A stretch of 45,900 nucleotides of DNA from Planctomycetota bacterium (GCA_003576845.1 QEVJ01000030.1:1-45900), one strand, 5' to 3'; shown: positions 32,779 through 40,308, counted from the first letter of the stretch. Numbers and translations: made by a program. The notes: generated by a model not told the origin, from the letters alone.

Positions 32779-33264
32779 ATGACCGCCTTCATTGGCATGG
32801 AAACCGGCGGGCCGTCCGAAAGGCGGCGAAGCTATCCCGACTTTAGCCCGACCGGCAAGGACCGGCGGCAATTCGGGGCCAATTACGACGATCTTTCGCC
32901 CAGCGGACGCGAGCTGGGCCTGGCCATCGACCGCTACAAGGTCGAGCACCATCGCCGATTCATCACGCCCGGCGAATTGCTCGAAATCGCCAAGGGCCTC
33001 AGCTACCAGCGCGACGAAGGCATCGACGCGGCCGCGGAACAGCCGTTCAACGATCGCCGCGGGCGGTCCGAAGACAGTCCGGTCGGCGCGGAGCGGCGGC
33101 AATTCGCCGGCAATTACAACGAGCTCTCGCCGGAAGGCAAGCAACTCTCCGATGCCATCGACCAGTACAAGCTGTGCCATCGCCGCCGCGCGGTGAATCC
33201 CGACGAACTCGTCGCGATCTTGCAGACGGCCGGCTATCGGCAACTCGTCCCAGCTACGGCCTGA
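32779..33264 (+). CDS. Small protein with a duplicated ~50-residue domain
   Basis: 161 residues from the ATG at 32779 with CAGGAG 9 nt upstream; the in-frame ATG at 32743 has no such site. Two copies of one domain can be aligned by eye: 'RRQFGANYDDLSPSGRELG', then 'LAIDRYKVEHHRRFITPGEL' and a short Leu-rich end; and 'RRQFAGNYNELSPEGKQLS', then 'DAIDQYKLCHRRRAVNPDEL'. The shared core is RRQF-x2-NY-x2-LSP-x-G-x2-L-x3-ID-x-YK-x3-RR-x4-P-x-EL. The domain is basic, helical and lacks a signal peptide. Planctomycete genomes encode short proteins with a single similar domain; the function is unknown. DNA or RNA binding is possible given the charge but unproven. Confidence 0.82.
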   Translation: MTAFIGMETGGPSERRRSYPDFSPTGKDRRQFGANYDDLSPSGRELGLAIDRYKVEHHRRFITPGELLEIAKGLSYQRDEGIDAAAEQPFNDRRGRSEDSPVGAERRQFAGNYNELSPEGKQLSDAIDQYKLCHRRRAVNPDELVAILQTAGYRQLVPATA

Positions 33265-33277
33265 TTGCAGGGCAAAT

Positions 33278-33409
33278 CGTAGGGTGGGTCGAACGAAGTG
33301 AAGCCCACCAGATTGCCGGCGCGGCCCGACGAACGAAAACGAACAGTCGAATCGCGCATAAGACTGACGACACGCCTCGGCGGGCCTCACTTCGTTCGAC
33401 CCACGCTAC
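33278..33409. repeat. GTAGGGTGGGTCGAACGAAG family, paired inverted arms
   Basis: 33278-33309 and 33379-33409 are inverted copies with few mismatches (GTAGGGTGGGTCGAACGAAG against its complement near the end). The 69-bp centre contains GACGAACGAAAACGAAC. It lies between converging genes. Confidence 0.88.
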
Positions 33410-33418
33410 CCCTTCACG

Positions 33419-33994
33419 CTATTTCTTCAGCTTCTTGAGCTCGTACGCCTGCTGCCGGCGCGCTGCGTACTTGAACACGAAGTCGCCGCGCGGATCGAAG
33501 CCTTCTTCGCCGCTACCGAACGCGCCGAGCGACGCCTGCCGCGTGAAGGCCAGCCACAGCCGGTCCGGAGCGACGCCGAGCATCTCGTGATCCGGCGCCG
33601 CCATGAACGAGCCGAAAAACGGCGACCGGGCAAGCGGCGAAACGTGCAGACTCACGAGCAGGAAGCAGAACACGACCCAACCCGACCAGAGCGCGAGCAC
33701 GACCGCGCCCGCCACGTCGAACATGTACGGAAACCGCACCTTGACGCGCGAAACCAAATCGGTCGCCAAGCGAAACAACGTCGCGAACACCGCGAACAGG
33801 ACCCACAGGCAGATGAAGTCCATCGTGTTCGAGTTCTTGTCGCCGAGCTTGTCGGCGAGCGGCTCGAAGAAGTTCATCGCCAGCAGCGCCGCGAACACGA
33901 CGTTCACGAGCGTTAGACCCGCGCCCCAGATGCCGCGGTTCCAAAGACACGCGGCCGCGCCGATCAGGATGATCGCCAAAAACGCAAACAGCAT
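33419..33994 (-). CDS. CvpA-family-like membrane protein
   Basis: 191 residues from the ATG at 33994, 23 bp after the GspE-like gene. The frame continues upstream antisense-like within that gene and is not coding there. The membrane segments are 'MLFAFLAIILIGAAACLW', 'GAGLTLVNVVFAALLAMNFF', 'FICLWVLFAVFATLFRLATDLV' and 'VAGAVVLALWSGWVVFCFLLVSLHV'. The spacing and the small first loop (NRGIWGAGLTLVNVV) are those of CvpA proteins, linked in other bacteria to envelope stress and colicin V release. A soluble C-terminal tail of about 70 residues ends LKKLKK. It is probably co-transcribed with the GspE-like gene, which itself has membrane segments. Confidence 0.75.
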   Translation of the reverse strand: MLFAFLAIILIGAAACLWNRGIWGAGLTLVNVVFAALLAMNFFEPLADKLGDKNSNTMDFICLWVLFAVFATLFRLATDLVSRVKVRFPYMFDVAGAVVLALWSGWVVFCFLLVSLHVSPLARSPFFGSFMAAPDHEMLGVAPDRLWLAFTRQASLGAFGSGEEGFDPRGDFVFKYAARRQQAYELKKLKK

Positions 33995-34017
33995 CGCACG
34001 AACCCTTGGATTACCCG

Positions 34018-35829
34018 CTAACCGTTCGACTTGAACACGCGATTGATTTCTTCGAGCGACGTAACGCCGGCGGCCGCCAGGAGTACGGCCTCCTCCAACA
34101 ACGACCGCACCTTCGCCGCGCGGGCCGCGGCGCGGAGCGCGTCCATCTTCGGCTGTTCGACGAGGACACGCCGCATTTCGTCGGTTACGACGGCGAACTC
34201 GAACACCGCCGTCCGCCCGAAGTATCCGATCCCCTCGCACTGCTCGCAAAACGGCAGTTCCGACTTTTTCTTCGCCGGATCGGGAACGGGCACGCGGAAC
34301 AATTGCTGCACGCGGCCCTCGGGAATGCCGAACGCCCGCAACTCCGCCGCACTCGGCTGATAGGCTTGCTTGCAGCCGTCGCACAGCTTTCGCACCAGGC
34401 GCTGCCCGACGACAGCAGTGATGCTGCCGGCAAACACTTTCGCCGGCACGCGGAGCATGAGCACGCGCAACAGCGACTCGATGCCGTCCTTCGCGCCGAT
34501 GCTGCCGACGATCAGCTTGCCGTCCGCGCCGAGTTGACAGAGTTGGGCAACCGACTCGGCATCCGACCAATCGCGGTGGACGATCACGTCGGGATACTTT
34601 CGCAGCAATCCCGGCAGGACGTGGGCGGCCGTCTGCTGTTTCGACTCGTCGTACGTGACGACGGTCACGTTCTCGATGTGTTTCTCGGGGCGCTCGGCCG
34701 GCTCGATCGCATAAACCTCGCGCATCAGGCGGTCGGTCGACATGAGCGCGACGTTGAAGGTCGTCGTCAGGCCGTGCTTCGGCAGCGACGAGAAGAGCAC
34801 GACGCCCTGTTTGGCGGCGAGCGCTTCCTTGAGCGCGGCTTGCGTCTTGTCGCGCATGCCGAGATCGGCGAGCGTCTCGAACGGCACGACGTCGACGTCG
34901 AAGCGGACGATCGCCCGTTCGCCCGTCTTGGCCATTTCGGCGACCACTTCGCATGCGTGGCGGCGGAGGCGAAACTCGACGGAGCAGCGGCCGGTCTGGC
35001 GGGCCACGTGCTCGTCGCAGTCGAGACCGGAAATCAGCTTGAGCACGTCGGCCATCGACGCGCCGGTCGCCACGTCTTCCGGCTCGAACGGATGCCACAC
35101 GCCATCGACCTGAAACCGGATTTCCGTCTTGGCCGGCAAGAGATCGACCGCCACCGTGTCGGCGCGATGGGCGAGGGCTTCGCCCAAAAGTCGCCGCACC
35201 GGCGCGAAACCGATCATTTGCCGGGCCCGCAGCAGGTTCGCCCGCTCGTCGCGCTCGCTGCCGACGCCGCCCGGAATAATCTCGATCTTGGGACCGGCGT
35301 CGCGCGGGTCGGCCTTCTCGACCTGAATCTTCACACCGACGGGACTCAGCGCCCCCGCAAATAGCGATTTGATGTGCCGGCCCGTGAGAACCTTGTCGTC
35401 GTCCATCACCATCGGGTTGCGCTTGGCGACATACGCGAGCAGCGGACCGCAATAGGCGACGAGCAACACCGGAAACCCGATCCAGAACGACGGCAGAATC
35501 CACAACAGCACCATCGCGACCAGAAACGGAAACACGACGAGCGAGTTCCACGTCGCGTAGCTCAAACGCCGCTCGTGAACGTCGCGGTTCACCCAGTCGC
35601 TCGTGCGAACCCAAAGCAAGAACAGCAGCCACGCGAGCGCGATCTTCCAAACGGACAGATAGAACCCGGGACCGCGGGCGCGGGCGTCTTCGCTCATGAT
35701 CGGCCAGACGCCGGATTCCTGAGCGCTCGCTGCCGCCGCGAGGAGATTCCAGCAGGCAACGAGCAGCAGCGGCGCCGCAATGCGAGAAGAAATGTTCGCG
35801 AACCGTCGCCGCAAGCGAGCACAATTCAT
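34018..35829 (-). CDS. GspE/PilB-like secretion ATPase paralogue with lost nucleotide-binding motifs, membrane-anchored
   Basis: 603 residues from the ATG at 35829 (35886 also possible). It has a signal-peptide-like start (IAAPLLLVACWNLLAAAASA) and two or three membrane helices ('WKIALAWLLFLLWV', 'VVFPFLVAMVLLWILPSFWIGFPVLLVAYCGPLLAYVA'). It then has the whole body of a type II/IV pilus ATPase: N2 domain ('PVRRLLGEALAHRADTVAVDLLP'), core, the zinc-type Cys pairs CDGC and CEQC, and 'GIGYFGRTAVFEF'. The motifs needed for ATP use are altered. Walker A GPTGSGKTTT is LPKHGLTTT (about residues 349-357, Lys to Leu), the Walker B/Glu region is 'YPDVIVHRDWSD' (GEIRD absent), and the His box is GSIGAKD. 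It is probably a non-catalytic, membrane-bound relative. It is coupled to a CvpA-like gene 23 bp downstream. Confidence 0.85.
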   Translation of the reverse strand: MNCARLRRRFANISSRIAAPLLLVACWNLLAAAASAQESGVWPIMSEDARARGPGFYLSVWKIALAWLLFLLWVRTSDWVNRDVHERRLSYATWNSLVVFPFLVAMVLLWILPSFWIGFPVLLVAYCGPLLAYVAKRNPMVMDDDKVLTGRHIKSLFAGALSPVGVKIQVEKADPRDAGPKIEIIPGGVGSERDERANLLRARQMIGFAPVRRLLGEALAHRADTVAVDLLPAKTEIRFQVDGVWHPFEPEDVATGASMADVLKLISGLDCDEHVARQTGRCSVEFRLRRHACEVVAEMAKTGERAIVRFDVDVVPFETLADLGMRDKTQAALKEALAAKQGVVLFSSLPKHGLTTTFNVALMSTDRLMREVYAIEPAERPEKHIENVTVVTYDESKQQTAAHVLPGLLRKYPDVIVHRDWSDAESVAQLCQLGADGKLIVGSIGAKDGIESLLRVLMLRVPAKVFAGSITAVVGQRLVRKLCDGCKQAYQPSAAELRAFGIPEGRVQQLFRVPVPDPAKKKSELPFCEQCEGIGYFGRTAVFEFAVVTDEMRRVLVEQPKMDALRAAARAAKVRSLLEEAVLLAAAGVTSLEEINRVFKSNG

Positions 35830-36013
35830 GGGATGTGAATAACCGTGCGCACGGCCGATTACGGAGTGTACGGGAACCCTCGGCAACCGCGCCGGCGACG
35901 ATGGGACCCCTTTTAGCTAGGTTCGTTGAAAACCCTTCCGCGTTCAAGATGCCCCGGCAGGCCAAAACGCGAAAAATACCGAGTTCCGCGCGGCCGAATC
36001 CCGGGAAAATGCG

Positions 36014-37501
36014 TCAATCGGACCAAATCCGTTCGAGCAGCCGAAACAGTTCCCCGTCGTGCTCGCGCAGCTCCGCGCGGACGAACGGGTAGAAGTCGTT
36101 CGTGCCGAAAAACGCTTCGGTCGCCTCGGCAAAATACTCCTCGACGCTGCTCGCCGCGTAACTCTTGCGCCGCCGGCCCGAATAGTCCAGCACGGAATCG
36201 TATTTCTTCTCTTTCATCGCCTCTCGAAAGCGATCGCGCAGCGGCGCATACTCGTGCGTGAGCACGCGATGATGATACCCGTGCGCCAGCTCGTGCAACA
36301 CCATCCACGGTTGATGCTTCGACCAGTCGAGAAACGTCTCGGCATTGGCGATTTCGACCGCGCCGGCTTTGTCCATGCTGAAACCGTGTTCCTTGAGCCA
36401 TGCCGGCGAAATGTGATAGCACGCGCAAGGATGCCGCGGGTCGGCAAGTTCCAGCCAGAACGGGATTTTTTCAAGTTCCGCGAGCGGTCGCTGCGGGACC
36501 ATCCGGCGGATGTCGTACAGCTTGTGTTCGAGGAGTTCGAGCGTCCGCCCGCACAGCTCTTCCTTGGCGAGCAGTTGCCGATTGATGTGGACGGTCCAAC
36601 CGAGGACGTTGCGCGTGGCGTAGTCGCCGCTGGCCTGCCCCGGCGGCGCGGCGTCGAGCGGAAGAAGCTCAACGCGCCGGAAGAAGATTTCGGAGCCTTC
36701 GCATTGCAGCAAGATCGGGCCGGACGCGAGCGAGACGCCGGTGATCTCGTTGACTGGCGTGCCGTTGACGTACGTGCGAATTACATCGCCGCGGCACTCG
36801 CATTCGACGCGCGTCCATTCGCGGTTGCGGCTTTCGATGTCGCGCGGACCGCGGAAGTCGAGCTTGTCCTGCCAGGCCTCGCTCTTGTCGAACCAGTTGA
36901 CTCGACCCGTGCCGGCGAGTTCGACGCTGGCGGCTTTGGCCGAGTTCGCGTCCGGCTCGAACGTCGGCCAGTTGTCCGCGTCGCGGTTCGCCTTTGCCCG
37001 CACGGCGAGCTTGGGAAGAATCGGCTTACCGGACTCGTCGCGACCCTTGATGATCAGGAAGTCGCCCACGGCGCCTTGCATGATCTGGCACTCGATCGCG
37101 GCGCGATACGCCCCGTCGGCGTCAAAGCTGTTGCCGTCGGATCCCTGGGCATGGAGGAACAGGCCGGAATCGCGGGCCTTGTCGACGCGGTCGCCGTAGT
37201 TCCTTTCGCCCCAGCGGAACTCGACCACGAGGCGATAGTCGCGATAGGCCCTGTCGGTGGCGAGGTAGCCCAGCCCGTCGCCGGAGATGCGGATCGTGCC
37301 GTCGCGGACGCCAAACACGCCCCGCGGGTCGTCGCGCTTCGTATCGCGAAGCCAGGTTTTCCAACCGTCAAGATCGCGGCCGTTGAACAAGACGATCGGT
37401 CCGACCGTCGGAGAAACTGGCTCATCGGCGAGCGCCCGCGGTGGGAGACTTGCAACGGCCACGCAAGCGAGCAGGGGAAAAAGCAACAGTTTAGGCATCA
37501 T
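36014..37501 (-). CDS. Secreted DUF1080 (3-keto-disaccharide hydrolase) domain fused to a zinc metallopeptidase-like domain
   Basis: 495 residues from the ATG at 37501, where GGGGA lies upstream. The signal peptide is KLLLFPLLACVAVASLPPRALA. Residues about 35-265 form a DUF1080 domain, typical in planctomycetes: 'IVLFNGRDLDGWKTW', 'DYRLVVEFRWGERNYGDRVDKARDSGLFLHAQG', 'AIECQIMQGAVGDFLII', 'GPILLQCEGSEIFFRRVELLPL'. A second domain follows, with 'LEHKLYDIRRMVPQRPLAEL', the HExxH zinc motif in 'VLHELAHGYHHRVL' (about residue 400) and a later Glu candidate in 'SVEEYFAEATEAFFG', as in gluzincin-like peptidases. The pairing suggests a secreted enzyme binding glycan or glycopeptide and cutting peptide; this is inference. 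No neighbour supports a pathway. Confidence 0.88.
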   Translation of the reverse strand: MMPKLLLFPLLACVAVASLPPRALADEPVSPTVGPIVLFNGRDLDGWKTWLRDTKRDDPRGVFGVRDGTIRISGDGLGYLATDRAYRDYRLVVEFRWGERNYGDRVDKARDSGLFLHAQGSDGNSFDADGAYRAAIECQIMQGAVGDFLIIKGRDESGKPILPKLAVRAKANRDADNWPTFEPDANSAKAASVELAGTGRVNWFDKSEAWQDKLDFRGPRDIESRNREWTRVECECRGDVIRTYVNGTPVNEITGVSLASGPILLQCEGSEIFFRRVELLPLDAAPPGQASGDYATRNVLGWTVHINRQLLAKEELCGRTLELLEHKLYDIRRMVPQRPLAELEKIPFWLELADPRHPCACYHISPAWLKEHGFSMDKAGAVEIANAETFLDWSKHQPWMVLHELAHGYHHRVLTHEYAPLRDRFREAMKEKKYDSVLDYSGRRRKSYAASSVEEYFAEATEAFFGTNDFYPFVRAELREHDGELFRLLERIWSD

Positions 37502-37655
37502 CGCGTTCGCATCCCCAATCGGCGTCCCCTCGTGCGCGGCGGGCAGATATAATTCCCGCAACGGATACGCGCAGAGCGACTTCCATGATACTCGGCGGCG
37601 AGCCGCGCGTGGCGGGCCTCTGCCGGTTCGAGCGGTCGAGCGGCGATAGGGACGA

Positions 37656-38816
37656 ATGCAACGATTTTCCCCCGACCCCCGATCCCTGGCCCCCAACCCC
37701 TGGACGCCGTCGTTCTCGCTCGCCGAGCGCGAAGCGGCCTTGCTCGCTCCCTACGCGATGCCCAGCCGCACGACGCGGGGGCGGCCCTACGCCGAACCGC
37801 CGCACGCGTACCGCGGACCCTTTCAGCGCGACCGCGACCGGATCATCCACAGCGCCGCCTATCGCCGGCTGAGCGGCAAGACGCAAGTCTTCACTGGCGA
37901 ACCGGGCGATTACCACCGAACGCGGCTGACGCACACGATCGAAGTCGCCTCGATCGCCCGCACGATCGGCCGCGCGCTGCGGCTCAACGAAGACCTGATC
38001 GAAGCGCTCGCACTGCTCCACGACATCGGCCACCCGCCGTTCGGCCACGCGGGCGAAGACACGCTCGACGCGGCGCTCGCGTCTGAGGGCGGCTTCGACC
38101 ACAACCGCCACGCGCTGCGGATCGTCGAGCATCTGGAATACCGCTATCCCGGTTTCGCAGGCTTGAACTTGAGCGTCGAAGTGCTCGAAGGACAAGCGTT
38201 CCGCGACGGCAAAGATGCGTCGCAAGTGCGGCCGCTCGTCGAAGTGCAGGTCGTCGATGCGGCCGACAGCATCGCCTACGACGCGCACGATGCCGACGAC
38301 GCATTGGAACTCGGCCTGTTGCGTCTCGACGAACTGGCGGAAGTCGCCCTGTGGCGCGAGGCGGTCGCCCGCGTGCGGCGGCGGTTCGTAGACCTCGCTG
38401 AAAGCGAGCTCCGCCGGGCGGTGGTTCACGAGTTGATCGACTATCGCGTCGACGACCTGCTCCGCGAAACGACGGCGCGCATCGGGCGGTTCGGCGTCGA
38501 CTCGCCGGCGGCCGTGCGGCTGGCGCCGTGGCTGGCGGCGACGGGAGACGAAGCGGCCGCTAAAAAGGCCGATCTCGAAGCGTTCCTCTACGACCGCGTG
38601 TATCGCCATCCCCGCGTGATGGACGTTCGTCGCGCCGCCCAGGCGAAGCTGGCGGAAATGTTTGCGGCCTACGAGCGGCGGCCGGACTTGCTGCCCGAGG
38701 GCTTTCGCCGGCGTGCGGACGAGGTCGGCCTACGGCGGACGATCGGCGATTACCTGGCCGGCATGACGGACCGCTTCGCGCTGGCCCAGTACGACCGGCT
38801 TGCGAACGGCAACTGA
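37656..38816 (+). CDS. dGTPase-like HD-domain phosphohydrolase
   Basis: 386 residues. The HD-superfamily metal ligands are in place: His of 'RTRLTHTIEVASIARTIGRAL', His-Asp of 'EALALLHDIGHPPFGHAGEDTLD', and the later Asp of 'EVQVVDAADSIAYDAHDADDAL'. The Dgt-type opening 'PFQRDRDRIIHSAAYRRLSGKTQVF' and the C-terminal 'LYDRVYRHPRVMDVRRAAQAKLAEMFAAY' are typical of the dGTP triphosphohydrolase type 2 family, which converts dGTP to deoxyguanosine and triphosphate in the cytoplasm. Residues 5-16 (SPDPRSLAPNPW) are encoded by five 7-bp repeat units, so the true start could be a later codon, such as the ATG at 37758 (MPSRTTRGRPY). It diverges from the DUF1080 gene. Confidence 0.92.
   Translation: MQRFSPDPRSLAPNPWTPSFSLAEREAALLAPYAMPSRTTRGRPYAEPPHAYRGPFQRDRDRIIHSAAYRRLSGKTQVFTGEPGDYHRTRLTHTIEVASIARTIGRALRLNEDLIEALALLHDIGHPPFGHAGEDTLDAALASEGGFDHNRHALRIVEHLEYRYPGFAGLNLSVEVLEGQAFRDGKDASQVRPLVEVQVVDAADSIAYDAHDADDALELGLLRLDELAEVALWREAVARVRRRFVDLAESELRRAVVHELIDYRVDDLLRETTARIGRFGVDSPAAVRLAPWLAATGDEAAAKKADLEAFLYDRVYRHPRVMDVRRAAQAKLAEMFAAYERRPDLLPEGFRRRADEVGLRRTIGDYLAGMTDRFALAQYDRLANGN
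37669..37703. repeat. Five contiguous 7-bp units at the 5' end of the dGTPase gene
   Basis: CCCCCGA twice, then TCCCTGG, CCCCCAA and CCCCTGG, in exact 7-bp register. It is a single arm with no partner seen nearby. Confidence 0.75.
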
Positions 38817-38841
38817 GCCAGCCATAGTGAAGGCTGTCGGC

Positions 38842-38955
38842 GGAAATGAAAAATGCAAAATGCAAAATGCAGAATGCAAAATGTAAATCCATCTCATAAC
38901 CGATAGGTCTCCCGTTTCGTCATTCTGCATTATTCATTCCGCATTTTGCATCCGT
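38842..38955. repeat. Inverted pair of 7-bp degenerate tandem arrays (CAAAATG type)
   Basis: Six contiguous 7-mers at 38842-38883 (GGAAATG, CAAAATG, CAGAATG types) face CATTCTG, CATTATT, CATTCCG and CATTTTG at 38921-38948. It fills most of the gap between the dGTPase and PIN-TRAM genes. Confidence 0.85.
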
Positions 38956-38991
38956 CCGCCAGTTCGTTCCGTCTCTTTCTGGCACGTTTGT

Positions 38992-40026
38992 ATGCCCCTT
39001 TTCGTTCTACGCATTCTGTTCGTCGGCGTCGTGGTCGGGCTCGGCGTGGTGCTGGTGAATTCCGGCGAACTGCCCAAGTCGCCCGACTGGACGCCGTTTG
39101 CCGTATTTGCCGGTCTGGTCGTCATGTCGCTGGCGGTGATTGCCCTCGACGTGCGGCTCAAGCGCAAGCGGCTCGACGTCATCTCGTCCGTCTATTTCGG
39201 CCTCGTCGTGGGGTTGTTCCTGGCTTACGTCGTGGGCCTGGCCCTCAATCCGCTGCTCATCAATCGCGATCCGCAGGTCAAACTGTGGGTGCAGTCGGTC
39301 CTCTCCGCCCTGCTAAGCTACGCCTGCATCAGCCTGCTCCTGCAAACGCGGAGCGATTTCCGGTTCATCATTCCCTACGTCGAGTTTGCCAAGCAGGTGA
39401 AAGGATCGCAGCCTTACTTGCTCGACACGAGCGCCGTGATCGACGGTCGGATCGCCGATTTGATCGCCGCCGGGCTGTTTGACGGCCGCATCGTCATGCC
39501 GCGATTCGTCATCAACGAGCTTCAGGCCGTGGCCGACAGCGGCGACAAGGCCAAGCGCGGCCGTGGGCGGCGGGGACTCGACATTCTCAACCGCCTCCGC
39601 GCGTCGAACGACGTCGACCTGTCGATCGACGAGCAGGAATTACCCGAATTCGCGGGCCAACCGGTCGATATGAAGCTCGTGCTCCTGGCCAAACAACTGC
39701 GCGGCAAGGTCGTCACGACCGACTACAACCTCAACAAGGTCGCCAAGCTGCACGGCGTCGGCGTGCTCAACGTGAACGACCTGGCCAACGCGCTTAAGCC
39801 GGCCTATACCGCGGGCGACGTGCTCGAAGTGCGAATCGTCAAGCCGGGCGAAGAACCGCGGCAAGGCGTCGGCTATCTCGACGACGGCACGATGATCGTC
39901 GTCGAAGGCGCGCGCGAGCAGATCGGCGAAACCGTCCGCGTCACCGTGTCGAGCGTGTTGCAAACGAGCGCGGGCCGGATGGTGTTCGGACGCGCAAGCG
40001 GCGCGGCGGAAGGCGTGAAGCTGTAG
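38992..40026 (+). CDS. PIN-TRAM domain membrane protein (YacL-like)
   Basis: 344 residues. Four N-terminal membrane helices (about residues 3-22, 33-54, 63-85 and 98-118) are followed by a PIN ribonuclease domain starting 'PYLLDTSAVIDGRIADLI'. Its acidic residues are in DTSAVIDGR, 'VINELQAVADSGD', 'RGRRGLDILNRL', 'VDMKLVLLAKQLRGKVVTTDYNLNKVA'. A C-terminal TRAM RNA-binding domain reads 'GDVLEVRIVKPGEEPRQGVGYLDDGTMIVVEGA', ending 'VTVSSVLQTSAGRMVFGR'. This is the standard architecture of the YacL family in Gram-positives and planctomycetes: a membrane-tethered putative RNase whose targets are unknown. The ATG at 38992 directly starts the first helix. It lies 175 bp after the dGTPase gene. Confidence 0.94.
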   Translation: MPLFVLRILFVGVVVGLGVVLVNSGELPKSPDWTPFAVFAGLVVMSLAVIALDVRLKRKRLDVISSVYFGLVVGLFLAYVVGLALNPLLINRDPQVKLWVQSVLSALLSYACISLLLQTRSDFRFIIPYVEFAKQVKGSQPYLLDTSAVIDGRIADLIAAGLFDGRIVMPRFVINELQAVADSGDKAKRGRGRRGLDILNRLRASNDVDLSIDEQELPEFAGQPVDMKLVLLAKQLRGKVVTTDYNLNKVAKLHGVGVLNVNDLANALKPAYTAGDVLEVRIVKPGEEPRQGVGYLDDGTMIVVEGAREQIGETVRVTVSSVLQTSAGRMVFGRASGAAEGVKL

Positions 40027-40039
40027 GTGCGAGGAGTGT

Positions 40040-40140
40040 GGAATCAGGATTGAGGATTGAGGATCGAGGGAATGCAGCGCGTCGTCGATCAAACTCTCTC
40101 CATCCTCAATCCTCACTCGTCGATCCTCGATCCTTTTCCC
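40040..40140. repeat. Inverted pair of 7-bp degenerate tandem arrays (GGATTGA type)
   Basis: GGAATCA, GGATTGA twice, GGATCGA and GGGAATG at 40040-40074 face TCCATCC, TCAATCC, TCACTCG and TCGATCC twice at 40099-40133. A further hairpin GCAC-GAAAAA/TTTTTT-CGTGC follows at 40141-40163. Confidence 0.85.
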
Positions 40141-40168
40141 GCACCGAAAAACTTTTTTCGTGCAGGGG

Positions 40169-40196
40169 TTGCAAATCGAAGTCGAGCGGCTACATT
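40169..40196 (+). promoter_or_regulatory. Promoter for the candidate small RNA
   Basis: TTGCAA (40169-40174) and TACATT (40191-40196) are spaced by 16 bp; the -10 box is identical to that at 2023-2028. It lies between repeat hairpins and the structured stretch. Confidence 0.5.
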
Positions 40197-40202
40197 ACTC
40201 CG

Positions 40203-40308
40203 CCGTCGGTCAAGCGGCGGGCCGGATCCAAAGGCATGATGCCTGCCGCCGGCACGAAGCCGAAAGATGCCCCCGTCAATGCGTGGATCCGGCTCGCCTG
40301 CGTTTTTT
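40203..40308 (+). ncRNA. Candidate structured small RNA with own promoter and terminator-like end
   Basis: About 105 nt. The 14-base stretch at 40216-40229 pairs with 40285-40298 (one G-U), continuing for two pairs past a bulged T. It encloses a 55-nt region with its own short hairpin (GGCAT/ATGCC, 40233-40242). An alternative stem near the 5' end pairs CCGCCG (40200-40205) with CGGCGG (40215-40220). A T6 run lies at 40303-40308. I cannot match it to 4.5S, 6S, tmRNA, RNase P RNA or a known riboswitch. No plus-strand gene follows, so it is not an obvious leader. The 40027-40454 gap otherwise contains repeats only. Confidence 0.45.

Noticed and set aside
33995-35965. Upstream extension of the CvpA-like frame
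   Set aside because: It is an alternative frame of the GspE-like gene with Arg-rich composition; the membrane protein starts at the ATG at 33994.
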